Shown one piece after another: positions 17,184 to 24,503 of a DNA stretch of 55,433 nucleotides. A program made the position numbers and the translations under genes. Numbering within the stretch: position 1 is the stretch's first letter; every line of letters begins with the position of its first letter. Under the pieces are notes generated by a model. The model saw only the letters and a program-made list of their open reading frames with translations, was not told where the DNA came from and made no database searches. Source of the stretch: DATFLL01 sp035267785 (GTDB lineage Bacteria > Pseudomonadota > Gammaproteobacteria > DATFLL01); NCBI GenBank assembly GCA_035267785.1, contig DATFLL010000013.1, forward strand, positions 1-55,433. Direction: 5' to 3'.

Positions 17184-18362
17184 CTATTCGGCGGCGAGGA
17201 AGGCCTTGATGAGGCCGCTGACGCCCGCGACGATGTGGTCGGCCTCCTCGTCGGTGAGGATCAGCGGCGGCAGCAGGCGCACGACCCGCTCGGCCGTGAC
17301 ATTGATCAGCAGACCCATCTCCAGCGCGCGGGGGACCAGCTCGGCACAGGGCTCGGCCAGCTCGATCGCCAGGAGCAGGCCGAGGCCGCGGATATCGATC
17401 ACGCCCGGCTGCTCACCCAGCGCCTGGCGCAGGCCGTCGAGCATGCGATCGCCGAGGCTTGCCGCGCGTGCGGCCAGCTGTTGGTCCTCGATGGTCTGCA
17501 GTACGGCCAGTGCCGCGGCGCTGGCCAGCGGGTTGCCGCCGAAGGTCGAGCCGTGGTTGCCGGGCTGGAAGACCTCGGCGGCCTCGCCGCGGGCGAGGCA
17601 CGCGCCGATGGGCACGCCGTTGCCCAGGCCCTTGGCCAGGGTGACTACATCGCCCTGCACCTCCGCCCGCTGGCTGGCCAGCCAGTGGCCGGAGCGGCCT
17701 ATGCCCGTTTGGATCTCGTCGAACATCAGCAGCCAGCCGTGGCGGTCGCAGGCCTCGCGCAGTCCGGCGAGGTAGTCGTCGCCGGGCACCCGGATGCCGC
17801 CTTCGCCCTGGACGGGCTCGACCAGCACCGCGACCACATCGGGGCTGTGCGCGGCGATTTTTTCGATGGCCTCCAGATCGTCATAGGCCGCGCGCACGAA
17901 GCCCTGGACGAGCGGCTCGAAGCCCGCCTGGACCTTGCGGTTGCCGGTGGCGGTGAGCGTGGCCAGGGTGCGGCCGTGGAAGCTGCCTTCCATGACGATA
18001 ATGGTCGGTTGGGCGACGCCCCGGCGATGGCCCCACAGACGCGCCAGCTTGATTGCCGCCTCGTTGGCTTCGGCGCCGGAATTGCAGAAAAAGGCGCGGT
18101 CCATGCCTGTGACGGCGGTGAGGCGATCGGCAAGTTCCTGCTGGCGGGCGACGTGATAGAGATTGGAGGTGTGCACCAGTCGACCGGCCTGCTCGCACAC
18201 CGCGGCGGTGACCGCCGGATGCGCGTGGCCCAGCCCGCATACGGCGATGCCGCTCATGGCGTCGAGGTACTTGTGTTCCTGGTCGTCCCAGAGCCAGGCA
18301 CCTTCACCATGGGTGAAGGTCACCGGCAGGGGCTTGTACGTACTCATCAGTGTCTGTGACAT
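17184..18362 (-). CDS. argD: Acetylornithine aminotransferase, ArgD
   Basis: A class III PLP aminotransferase of 392 residues from the ATG at 18362 (MSQTLMSTYKPLPV); ATGs at 18380 and 18347 are also in frame and none has a strong ribosome site. Motifs include GIAVCGLGHAHPAV, the phosphate-binding NSGAEANEAAIKLAR, LLMFDEIQTGIGRSG, and the Schiff-base Lys in VTLAKGLGNGVPIGA. It transfers the amino group from glutamate to N-acetylglutamate semialdehyde and often also serves lysine synthesis. It heads the argD-argF-modABC run, and a promoter and a terminator-like hairpin lie in its leader. Confidence 0.95.
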   Translation of the reverse strand: MSQTLMSTYKPLPVTFTHGEGAWLWDDQEHKYLDAMSGIAVCGLGHAHPAVTAAVCEQAGRLVHTSNLYHVARQQELADRLTAVTGMDRAFFCNSGAEANEAAIKLARLWGHRRGVAQPTIIVMEGSFHGRTLATLTATGNRKVQAGFEPLVQGFVRAAYDDLEAIEKIAAHSPDVVAVLVEPVQGEGGIRVPGDDYLAGLREACDRHGWLLMFDEIQTGIGRSGHWLASQRAEVQGDVVTLAKGLGNGVPIGACLARGEAAEVFQPGNHGSTFGGNPLASAAALAVLQTIEDQQLAARAASLGDRMLDGLRQALGEQPGVIDIRGLGLLLAIELAEPCAELVPRALEMGLLINVTAERVVRLLPPLILTDEEADHIVAGVSGLIKAFLAAE

Positions 18363-18395
18363 CGCGTCGGCTTTGGACATCGGAGACCGGGCGTG

Positions 18396-18428
18396 AAAAT
18401 AAAAAAGGCAGCCTCACCGGAGGCCGCC
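18396..18428 (-). terminator. Terminator-like hairpin in the argD leader
   Basis: Read on the minus strand, a 9-base stem with one mismatch (arms at 18420-18428 and 18407-18415, loop of four) is followed by TTTTTTATTTT. That is a good intrinsic terminator, but it lies about 11 bases after the predicted transcription start and 34 bases before argD. It therefore looks like a conditional attenuator of argD rather than the end of sodB, which has its own hairpin upstream. Confidence 0.7.
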
Positions 18429-18445
18429 GCCCGGACCAAAGGCGC

Positions 18446-18474
18446 ATTGTAAAGGCTGTCGTGACACCAGGCAA
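18446..18474 (-). promoter_or_regulatory. Predicted sigma-70 promoter of argD
   Basis: On the minus strand, TTGCCT (18469-18474) and TACAAT (18446-18451) are separated by exactly 17 bases. The -10 matches five of six consensus bases and the -35 four of six. Transcription would start near 18439, just before the terminator-like hairpin. No clear ArgR box was seen. Confidence 0.6.
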
Positions 18475-18533
18475 TGAAAAGACTTGCCTTGAAACAAGAA
18501 CTTGGCTTGTGCGGGGGAGGGTGGGCAGGAGGG

Positions 18534-18574
18534 GAATGCCGGGGGCGGGCCGTTTCGGCCCGCCCCCGGCATTC
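18534..18574 (-). terminator. Perfect 18-bp GC hairpin downstream of sodB
   Basis: The arms 18534-18551 and 18557-18574 are perfectly complementary over 18 bases around a five-base loop (GTTTC on plus). It starts about 42 bases past the sodB stop codon. There is no T run on either side, so it is more likely an mRNA 3'-end stabiliser or a Rho-trimmed end than a classical intrinsic terminator. Confidence 0.55.
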
Positions 18575-18615
18575 ACACATCGGCGACCGGCCCCCGTAGA
18601 GGACCGGCCTTCGAT

Positions 18616-19227
18616 TCAGCCGAGATTCTGGGCGGCGAAGTCCCAGTTGACGAGATTCCAGAACGCCTCGAGGTACTTGGGTCGGGCGTTGCGGTAGTCG
18701 ATGTAGTAGGCGTGCTCCCAGACATCGCAGGTCAGCAGCGGGGTCAGGCCCTCGGTAAGCGGGTTGCCCGCGTTGCTGGTGTTGACGATATCCAGGCTGC
18801 CGTCGCCCTTTTTCACCAGCCAGGTCCAGCCGGAGCCGAAGTTGGTGGCGGCCGAAGTGCTGAACTTGTCCTTGAAGTCGGCCACAGAGCCGAAGGCCTT
18901 GTTGATGGCGTCGGCCAGTGCGCCGGACGGCTCGCCGCCGCCCTGCGGGCTCATGCTGTTCCAGTAGAACGTGTGGTTCCAGACCTGTGCGGCATTATTG
19001 AAGATGCCGCCGCTTGCCTTCTTGATGATGTCTTCGAGCGCGAGATTTTCGAACTCGGTGCCCGGGATCAGTTTGTTGAGGTTGGCCACGTAGGTCGCGT
19101 GATGCTTACCGTAGTGGTACTCGAGCGTCTCGGCCGAGATATGCGGCTCCAGCGCGTTCTTGGCGTAAGGCAGTTCTGGTAGTTGATGCTCCATGTGGCT
19201 TTCCTTCTTTTTTGCGGTTGCGGTCAT
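18616..19227 (-). CDS. sodB: Iron superoxide dismutase, SodB
   Basis: A 203-residue Fe-type SOD. Metal ligands are visible as His in EYHYGKHHATYV, His in VWNHTFYWNSM, and Asp and His in CDVWEHAYYIDYRN. The FeSOD-type Gln is in FNNAAQVWNH, and GSGWTWLV is intact. Two starts are possible. The ATG at 19227 has a near-ideal AGGAGG five bases upstream and adds the basic peptide MTATAKKKESH. The ATG at 19194 gives the usual MEHQLPELPYAKNAL start with a weaker GGAAA. I chose 19227 on ribosome-site strength. It removes superoxide in the cytoplasm and stands alone. Confidence 0.95.
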   Translation of the reverse strand: MTATAKKKESHMEHQLPELPYAKNALEPHISAETLEYHYGKHHATYVANLNKLIPGTEFENLALEDIIKKASGGIFNNAAQVWNHTFYWNSMSPQGGGEPSGALADAINKAFGSVADFKDKFSTSAATNFGSGWTWLVKKGDGSLDIVNTSNAGNPLTEGLTPLLTCDVWEHAYYIDYRNARPKYLEAFWNLVNWDFAAQNLG

Positions 19228-19351
19228 GGGCTCCTCCTTTTTCGTGCAGAGTTGAAAAGGGATGGCCTTGACGCGGGACGCCTGCGACTCGGCGCAGCCG
19301 CCCCCGGTTTCAGAACGGGATTTCCGGAATCGGAACGTTAGGGTGAAAAGG

Positions 19352-19380
19352 ATTAGAACATTCTGAACCAGTTGCATCAA
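19352..19380 (-). promoter_or_regulatory. Predicted promoter of sodB
   Basis: On the minus strand TTGATG (19375-19380) and TCTAAT (19352-19357) are 17 bases apart, matching the consensus at four and five of six positions. The -10 overlaps an imperfect palindrome (TTCAGAATGTTCTAA) that could bind a regulator. The leader to the 19227 start would be about 118 bases. The rest of the 19228-19490 gap shows no gene. Confidence 0.5.
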
Positions 19381-19490
19381 GCCACACCGGCGGACGGGGT
19401 CCCCGGGCCCGCCGCCCGGTTGGGCGCGACGGTCGGGGAATCTCCGGATGCACTTTAGTAGACCAGTCGCACTCGCCTGTGTTCCGCAAG

Positions 19491-19517
19491 AAAAACCCGG
19501 CCAGAGGCCGGGTTTTT
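19491..19517 (-). terminator. Bidirectional intrinsic terminator after the PuuD-like gene
   Basis: The sequence AAAAACCCGGCC (19491-19502), AGA, GGCCGGGTTTTT (19506-19517) is a perfect stem with A and T flanks that terminates on either strand. It sits just past the stop of the minus-strand gene at 19538. Confidence 0.85.
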
Positions 19518-19537
19518 GCCCCGTGATGATGGATCGA

Positions 19538-20053
19538 TCAGCCGGCAAAGAAAGGCAGGCCGTGGCTCGCGCCACCCATGAACATCAACAGCGGAATCGA
19601 CAGCATGGTATTCGTGCGCGAGGCGAGAAACGCAATGCGTTTGCCCTTGGCCTTCTCTTCATCCGTGGCCTGCACGAAGCCCAGAATCTTCTTCTGATTG
19701 GGCCAGATAAGCACCCACACGTTGAACAGCATGATGGTACCGAGCCAGGCACCGAAGCCGATGTTGGTCAGATAGCTGCTGTGCTGGCCGATGCCCAGCG
19801 TGAACGCTCCGGTGAAGTTCTTGCCCAGATAGGCCGCGCCCGAGAGCCAAGTGACGAGCGCCGCCCAGCGGAAGTAGGCCAAAGCGCGCGGGGCGACGTA
19901 CTTGGTAATCGCCGCGCCGCCCGGGCCCTCCTTGTCGGCCGCGGCGGCCGCCAGGGCCTGGCCCTGAATGAGGTTGAAATAATAGAGCAGGCCGATCCAG
20001 GTGATGCCGGCCAGAAAATGCAGCCAGCGCTCATAAGGCAGCAATGCTTCCAT
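19538..20053 (-). CDS. PuuD-like (DUF989) four-helix membrane protein
   Basis: A 171-residue membrane protein resembling part of the N-terminal membrane domain of urate hydroxylase PuuD. Four hydrophobic helices are visible, beginning with WLHFLAGITWIGLLYYFN, in which the His could bind haem. The cytochrome c domain of true PuuD is missing, and no purine genes are nearby, so urate oxidation should not be assumed. A GGGGGA site precedes the ATG at 20053. A 31-residue hydrophobic peptide gene lies 60 bases upstream on the same strand; the pair may form one complex. Confidence 0.75.
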   Translation of the reverse strand: MEALLPYERWLHFLAGITWIGLLYYFNLIQGQALAAAAADKEGPGGAAITKYVAPRALAYFRWAALVTWLSGAAYLGKNFTGAFTLGIGQHSSYLTNIGFGAWLGTIMLFNVWVLIWPNQKKILGFVQATDEEKAKGKRIAFLASRTNTMLSIPLLMFMGGASHGLPFFAG

Positions 20054-20113
20054 GGTCTATCCCCCTTACATTTTTTGAAAATCTTGTTGTGCGTTATCGG
20101 TGGGTACGGTCTT

Positions 20114-20209
20114 TCAGGCCCCCGCGACCTGCGCGGCGATGTAGGCCAGGACCACGGCCAGGACGAATCCGGAAATGATGGTGCCGGTGACCGAATCGAG
20201 TGGATTCAT
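20114..20209 (-). CDS. 31-residue single-helix membrane peptide
   Basis: This short frame starts at an ATG with an excellent AGGAGG eight bases upstream and reads MNPLDSVTGTII, then SGFVLAVVLAYIAAQ, then a short end VAGA. It is one transmembrane helix with a small acidic N-terminus. The ribosome site, the clean helix and its place directly before the PuuD-like membrane protein argue that it is real. Small helices of this kind often stabilise haem-bearing or respiratory membrane complexes. No homology can be claimed by eye. Confidence 0.65.
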   Translation of the reverse strand: MNPLDSVTGTIISGFVLAVVLAYIAAQVAGA

Positions 20210-20473
20210 AACTGCGTTCCTCCTTCTTTATTGAGAGTGACGGTGGGGTAAAGCAGTGGCAGCTAAAAAAGCGTGTTTTGTCATTATTCTATTAGTTGAG
20301 TCTTTTTATCAGGTATGAAAGATATGTCAGCCCCTGCGATAATGCAATAATATCGCCCCGGCTTTCCGATGTGGGCCGCGACGAACGTTCGAGCCGGGGA
20401 CGGCCGCAGCCCCGGCGGAACGTTCGCTCGGGTCCGACTTCAAAATAAACCGACAGTACACCCGACAGTACAC

Positions 20474-22039
20474 ATGGATCCCATCGCCCTCAGCATATTC
20501 GCCAGCCGCATCGAGGCCGTTTGCGACGAGATGGGTGCGGTGCTGCAGCGCGCCGCGTTCTCGCCCAACATCCGCGACCGCCTGGACTTCTCCTGCGCCG
20601 TGTTCGATGCGCGCGGCGAGTTGTGCGCGCAGGCCGCGCACATTCCCGTCCATCTGGGCTCCATGGCCTACGCGATGCACGATATTGTTTCGCGGCTGGA
20701 GTGGGCGCCGGGCGACCAGGTCATCGTCAACGATCCCTTCCTCGGCGGCACGCACCTGCCGGACGTGACCGTCATTGCGCCCCTGTTCGTTGACGACATC
20801 CTCGTCGCCTTTGTGGCCAATCGGGCCCATCACGCCGATATCGGTGCGCACAGCCCCGGCTCGATGCCCATCTCGCGCTCGCTCGCCGAAGAGGGGCTGA
20901 TTATCCCACCGACCCATCTGGTGCGCGCGGGACAGCGCGACGAGGAGATGCTTGGCCGGCTCGTCGAGGCGACGCGCAACCCGGACGAGGGTCGGGGCGA
21001 TTTTGCCGCCCAGCTCAGCGCCAACCGCAGCGGGCTGGAGCGCCTCGGCCAGCTCGTCGCTGACTTTGGTCGTGCCGAGTTCGCCCGAGCGCTCGCCGGT
21101 TTGAACGACTATGCGGAGCGCCTTGCGCTGGATGCGCTCAGGGTAATCCCCGACGGCGCGTATCGTTTCGAGGATGTCATGGACGACGATGGCCTGGGTC
21201 ATCGCGACCTGGTGATCGCCGCCGAAGTGCGCGCCGCGGGCGGACGTGTGCACGTGGACTTCACGGGTACCGCCGCGCAGACACCCGGCAACATCAACTG
21301 TCCGCTCTCGGTGGCCGCGGCGGGGGTGTATTACGTCTTCCGCTGCCTGATGCCGCCGCAGACTCCGGCCTGTGCAGGGGCCTTTCGCCCGATTACCCTC
21401 GAGGCGCCGGAGGGCTGTCTGCTGAACGCGCGCCGCCCGGCCGCGGTCGCGGCCGGCAATGTCGAGACCAGTACCCGCGTGGTCGATGTCGTGATGGGCG
21501 CGCTGGCCCGGGCCCTGCCCGAGACGATCCCCGCGGCCAGTCACGGCAGCATGAACAACCTGGCCATGGGGGCATCGGCCGAGATGGGCGGCGGACGTGC
21601 CTGGGACTATTACGAGACCGTCGGCGGCGGTATGGGCGCCGGTGCCCACGGCGGTGGCTTGCATGGGGTGCAGACGCACATGACCAACACGCGTAACACG
21701 CCGGTCGAGGTGCTCGAAGCCCGTTACCCCGTGCGGGTGCGCCGCTATGCCCTGCGCCGAGGCTCTGGCGGCGCTGGGCGGCACCCGGGCGGCGACGGGG
21801 TGGTGCGCGAATACGAGTTTCTGGCCCCGGCGCAGGCGACCCTGCTCACCGAGCGGCGCACCCACGCGCCCTGGGGCCTGGCGGGCGGGGCACCGGGGTC
21901 GCGCGGCGAGAACCGGCTCAACGGCGAGGCCCTGGCGGGCAAAGTCAGCCTCGCCGTAGCGCCCGGCGATCGCCTGAGTATTTTGACACCGGGCGGCGGC
22001 GGCTGGGGCTCGCCCGATACGTCCGGCAGGAGGCAATAG
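20474..22039 (+). CDS. Hydantoinase B / 5-oxoprolinase family protein (HyuB type)
   Basis: A 521-residue protein of the HyuB family, full length. Family segments are QRAAFSPNIRDRLDFSCAVFD, VNDPFLGGTHLPDVTVIAP, ANRAHHADIGAHSPGSMP, VHVDFTGTAAQTPGNINCPL, and the C-terminal glycine-rich GVVREYEFLAP to LTPGGGGWG. HyuB normally works with HyuA in ATP-driven hydrolysis of hydantoins, 5-oxoproline or acetone-like substrates; no hyuA is present here. The ATG at 20474 lacks a strong ribosome site. Only three bases separate its stop from the next gene, an amidotransferase, so the two are almost certainly cotranscribed. Confidence 0.88.
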   Translation: MDPIALSIFASRIEAVCDEMGAVLQRAAFSPNIRDRLDFSCAVFDARGELCAQAAHIPVHLGSMAYAMHDIVSRLEWAPGDQVIVNDPFLGGTHLPDVTVIAPLFVDDILVAFVANRAHHADIGAHSPGSMPISRSLAEEGLIIPPTHLVRAGQRDEEMLGRLVEATRNPDEGRGDFAAQLSANRSGLERLGQLVADFGRAEFARALAGLNDYAERLALDALRVIPDGAYRFEDVMDDDGLGHRDLVIAAEVRAAGGRVHVDFTGTAAQTPGNINCPLSVAAAGVYYVFRCLMPPQTPACAGAFRPITLEAPEGCLLNARRPAAVAAGNVETSTRVVDVVMGALARALPETIPAASHGSMNNLAMGASAEMGGGRAWDYYETVGGGMGAGAHGGGLHGVQTHMTNTRNTPVEVLEARYPVRVRRYALRRGSGGAGRHPGGDGVVREYEFLAPAQATLLTERRTHAPWGLAGGAPGSRGENRLNGEALAGKVSLAVAPGDRLSILTPGGGGWGSPDTSGRRQ

Positions 22040-22042
22040 TCT

Positions 22043-23836
22043 ATGTGCGGTATCGGCGGTGAGCTGCGTTTCGATGGCGCCGAGCCGGATCTCGCCGGCC
22101 TGTCGCGCATGCTGGACCGACTGGCGCGGCGCGGTCCCGATCACGAGGGTACGTGGTCGGACGGACCGCTGGCGTTCGGTCATCGTCGCTTGTCGATCAT
22201 CGACCTCTCGGCCCGCGCCAACCAGCCGATGGTCGACCCCGAGCTCGGACTCGCGGTGGTATTCAACGGTTCGATCTACAACTACCGCGAGCTGCGTCGC
22301 GAGCTGCACGGCCGCGGTTATCACTTCTTCTCCAACGGCGATACCGAGGTCATCCTCAAGGCCTTCGCCGAGTGGGGCGAGGCCTGTGTCGAACGACTGC
22401 ACGGCATGTTCGCCTTCGCACTGTGGGACGGGGGCGCCCGGCGCCTGTTCCTGGCGCGCGACCGCCTGGGGATCAAGCCGCTGTATTACAGCCGCGACGG
22501 TCAGCGCGTGCGCTTTGCATCCAACACGCAGGCCCTGCTCGCCGGGGGCGGCGTGGATACGGCCATCGATCCCGTCGCGCTGCATCATCAGCTGACGCTG
22601 CATGCGGTCGTGCCGGCCCCGCGCACCATTTTGCAGGGGGTGCGCAAGCTCACGCCCGGGACCACCCTCAGCATCGACGCCGACGGCCGCGTCCAGGAGC
22701 GGCGCTATTGGAAGCTGCAGGCCCAGCGCGCCGGCAGCGAGTCCTGGACGGAACAGGATTGGCTGGAGGCCGTGCACACGAGTCTGCGCGATGCCGTGCG
22801 CAAGCGTCTGACGGTGGCCGATGTGCCGGTCGGCGTGCTGCTCTCCGGCGGGCTCGACTCGAGCCTGCTGGTGGCGCTGCTGGCCGAGGCCGGGGTCGAG
22901 GATTTGCTGACCTTTTCCATCGGGTTCGAGGACCAGCCGGAGGAAAAGGGCAGCGAGTTCGAGTACTCGGACCAGGTGGTCGCGCGCTACGACACGCGCC
23001 ACCACAAGTTCCACATTCCCAATGCCGACGTGCTGCCGCGCCTGCCGGAGGCGATTCGCCAGATGGCCGAGCCCATGGTCGGCCAGGATGCGGTGGCGTT
23101 CTATCTGTTGGCCGAGCGTGTCGCGCGCGAGGTCAAGGTAGTGCAAAGCGGCCAGGGCGCCGACGAGGTCTTCGGCGGGTATTTCTGGTATCCGCGTATG
23201 GCGGCCGAGACGGAGGGTTCCGAGCTGGAACGTTTCGCCAAGCACTACTTCGATCGCCCGCATGCCGAGTTCCTCGAGACGGTGACCGGTGCCTACCGCG
23301 GCGAGGACCATACCTCACGGACCATCGAGGCACTGCTCGCCGAGCCGGGCGCCGAGACCTTCATGGACCGCGTGCTGCGCCTGGACGTGACCACGCTTAT
23401 CGTCGACGACCCCGTAAAACGCGTCGACAACATGACGATGGCGTGGGGGTTGGAGGCGCGCGTGCCCTTCCTCGATCACGAGCTCGTAGAGCTGGCCGCG
23501 CGTATGCCGCCTGAGGTCAAACTCAAAAGCGGCGGCAAGCACCCGCTCAAGGCCATCGCCCGCGGGATTGTGCCCGACGCGGTCATCGACCGGCCCAAGG
23601 GTTATTTTCCGATGCCGGCCCTCAAATACGTACGCGGCGAGTTCCTGGATTTCATGCGAGATACCTTGGACTCGACGGCCTGTCGACGCCGCGGTGTGTT
23701 CAACCGGGCATACGTCGACAAGCTGCTCGCGGCGCCGGACCAGTATTTCACCCGTCTGCAGGGCAGCAAGCTGTGGCACCTGGCGCTGTTGGAATACTGG
23801 CTGCAGGCGAATGCGGACGCGATCGCCGGGCAGTGA
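22043..23836 (+). CDS. asnO: N-acetylglutaminylglutamine amidotransferase-type protein (asparagine synthetase family)
   Basis: A 597-residue asparagine-synthetase-like enzyme. The N-terminal class II glutaminase begins MCGIGGELRFDG with the nucleophile Cys2 and keeps RRGPDHEG, VFNGSIYNYRELR and GDTEVILKAF. The synthetase half has the pyrophosphate loop LLSGGLDSSLL (Ser268) and GQGADEVFGGYFWY. These features match the TIGR03104 group that amidates N-acetylglutaminylglutamine to the osmolyte NAGGN, better than true AsnB. The usual partner ngg (GNAT plus ATP-grasp synthetase) and M42 peptidase are absent here, so the substrate is uncertain. It is coupled to hyuB. Confidence 0.82.
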   Translation: MCGIGGELRFDGAEPDLAGLSRMLDRLARRGPDHEGTWSDGPLAFGHRRLSIIDLSARANQPMVDPELGLAVVFNGSIYNYRELRRELHGRGYHFFSNGDTEVILKAFAEWGEACVERLHGMFAFALWDGGARRLFLARDRLGIKPLYYSRDGQRVRFASNTQALLAGGGVDTAIDPVALHHQLTLHAVVPAPRTILQGVRKLTPGTTLSIDADGRVQERRYWKLQAQRAGSESWTEQDWLEAVHTSLRDAVRKRLTVADVPVGVLLSGGLDSSLLVALLAEAGVEDLLTFSIGFEDQPEEKGSEFEYSDQVVARYDTRHHKFHIPNADVLPRLPEAIRQMAEPMVGQDAVAFYLLAERVAREVKVVQSGQGADEVFGGYFWYPRMAAETEGSELERFAKHYFDRPHAEFLETVTGAYRGEDHTSRTIEALLAEPGAETFMDRVLRLDVTTLIVDDPVKRVDNMTMAWGLEARVPFLDHELVELAARMPPEVKLKSGGKHPLKAIARGIVPDAVIDRPKGYFPMPALKYVRGEFLDFMRDTLDSTACRRRGVFNRAYVDKLLAAPDQYFTRLQGSKLWHLALLEYWLQANADAIAGQ

Positions 23837-24008
23837 TGGCCGCGTCGCTAGTCGGGCCGTGTCGTCGCAGTTGCACGACACGGGCATAACCGCACTCGAT
23901 ACGGGTTTTTTGCTTGAATTTTTGCGATTAGACTCCATCTAGCTAGCACAAGACGGGCACGGCCGACACTTCGACGTGCGCCACGAATTCCAACCAGAGG
24001 TAGCTGCA

Positions 24009-24332
24009 ATGGACGTATTGGAACGCATCAAGCAACAGGTGGAGAGTCACCCCGTGGTGATCTTCATGAAGGGTACCCCGCAGATGCCGCAGTGCGGCTT
24101 CTCCAGCCGCGCCGCCCAGGCCCTGCAAGGCTGCGGCGAGGACTTCGCCTACGTCAACGTCCTGGCCGATCCGGACATCTTCCAGAACCTGCCCCAGTTC
24201 GCCAACTGGCCGACCTTCCCGCAGATCTATATCAACGGGGAGCTCGTCGGCGGCTGCGATATCACGGTGGAGCTGTTTCAGCGCGGCGAGTTGCAGAAGA
24301 TGGTCAAGGAGGCCGTCGCCAAGGCGAGCTGA
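24009..24332 (+). CDS. grxD: Monothiol glutaredoxin, GrxD
   Basis: A 107-residue CGFS-type glutaredoxin. The active site is in PQCGFSSRAAQ, the glutathione-binding WPTFPQIYINGELVGGCDI is intact, and the start MDVLERIKQQVESHPV is typical. An AGAGGTAG site precedes the ATG at 24009. Proteins of this family carry or transfer [2Fe-2S] clusters, often with BolA. A strong intrinsic terminator follows, so it appears to be a single-gene unit. Confidence 0.95.
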   Translation: MDVLERIKQQVESHPVVIFMKGTPQMPQCGFSSRAAQALQGCGEDFAYVNVLADPDIFQNLPQFANWPTFPQIYINGELVGGCDITVELFQRGELQKMVKEAVAKAS

Positions 24333-24383
24333 GCCTCACTACGGCCTGTCCCCCGGGACCGGCCGAATTCGCCGTTTCGAAGG

Positions 24384-24406
24384 ACCCGGGCCCCGCCCGG
24401 GTTTTT
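24384..24406 (+). terminator. Intrinsic terminator after grxD
   Basis: ACCCGGGC (24384-24391), a three-base loop, GCCCGGGT (24395-24402) and then TTTTT form a standard terminator 52 bases past the grxD stop. Confidence 0.88.
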
Positions 24407-24470
24407 CATGCGCGCGGTCAAGGCCCGTCGCTGCGGGGCGTTCAGCCTGTCTTAAGCCAGCGGCCCTACG

Positions 24471-24499
24471 ATGACCTCCAGGATTCTTCAGGAGGTCAT
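24471..24499 (+). promoter_or_regulatory. Hairpin that sequesters the cytochrome b561 ribosome site
   Basis: ATGACCTCC (24471-24479) is perfectly complementary to GGAGGTCAT (24491-24499), with an 11-base loop. The right arm contains the Shine-Dalgarno AGGAGG of the next gene, whose ATG is at 24504. Folding would hide the ribosome site, suggesting translational control. The left arm also contains an in-frame ATG, giving a possible longer N-terminus. A DNA-level operator is the alternative. Confidence 0.6.
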
Positions 24500-24503
24500 T
24501 GTC

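Noticed and set aside
16152..18359. 735-codon plus-strand frame across argF and argD
   Set aside because: Antisense shadow of two enzymes with intact catalytic motifs; no plausible start signals.
19538..20053. True urate hydroxylase PuuD
   Set aside because: The protein covers only part of the membrane domain, lacks cytochrome c and has no purine catabolism neighbours.
20327..23311. Very long minus-strand open frame (994 codons) opposite hyuB and asnO
   Set aside because: It is a shadow of two clear plus-strand genes in GC-rich DNA; its translation is low in complexity, Arg/Gly/Gln-rich and matches no family.
22043..23836. Ordinary asparagine synthetase AsnB
   Set aside because: The N-terminal pattern and length fit the N-acetylglutaminylglutamine amidotransferase group better, although the domain plan is the same.
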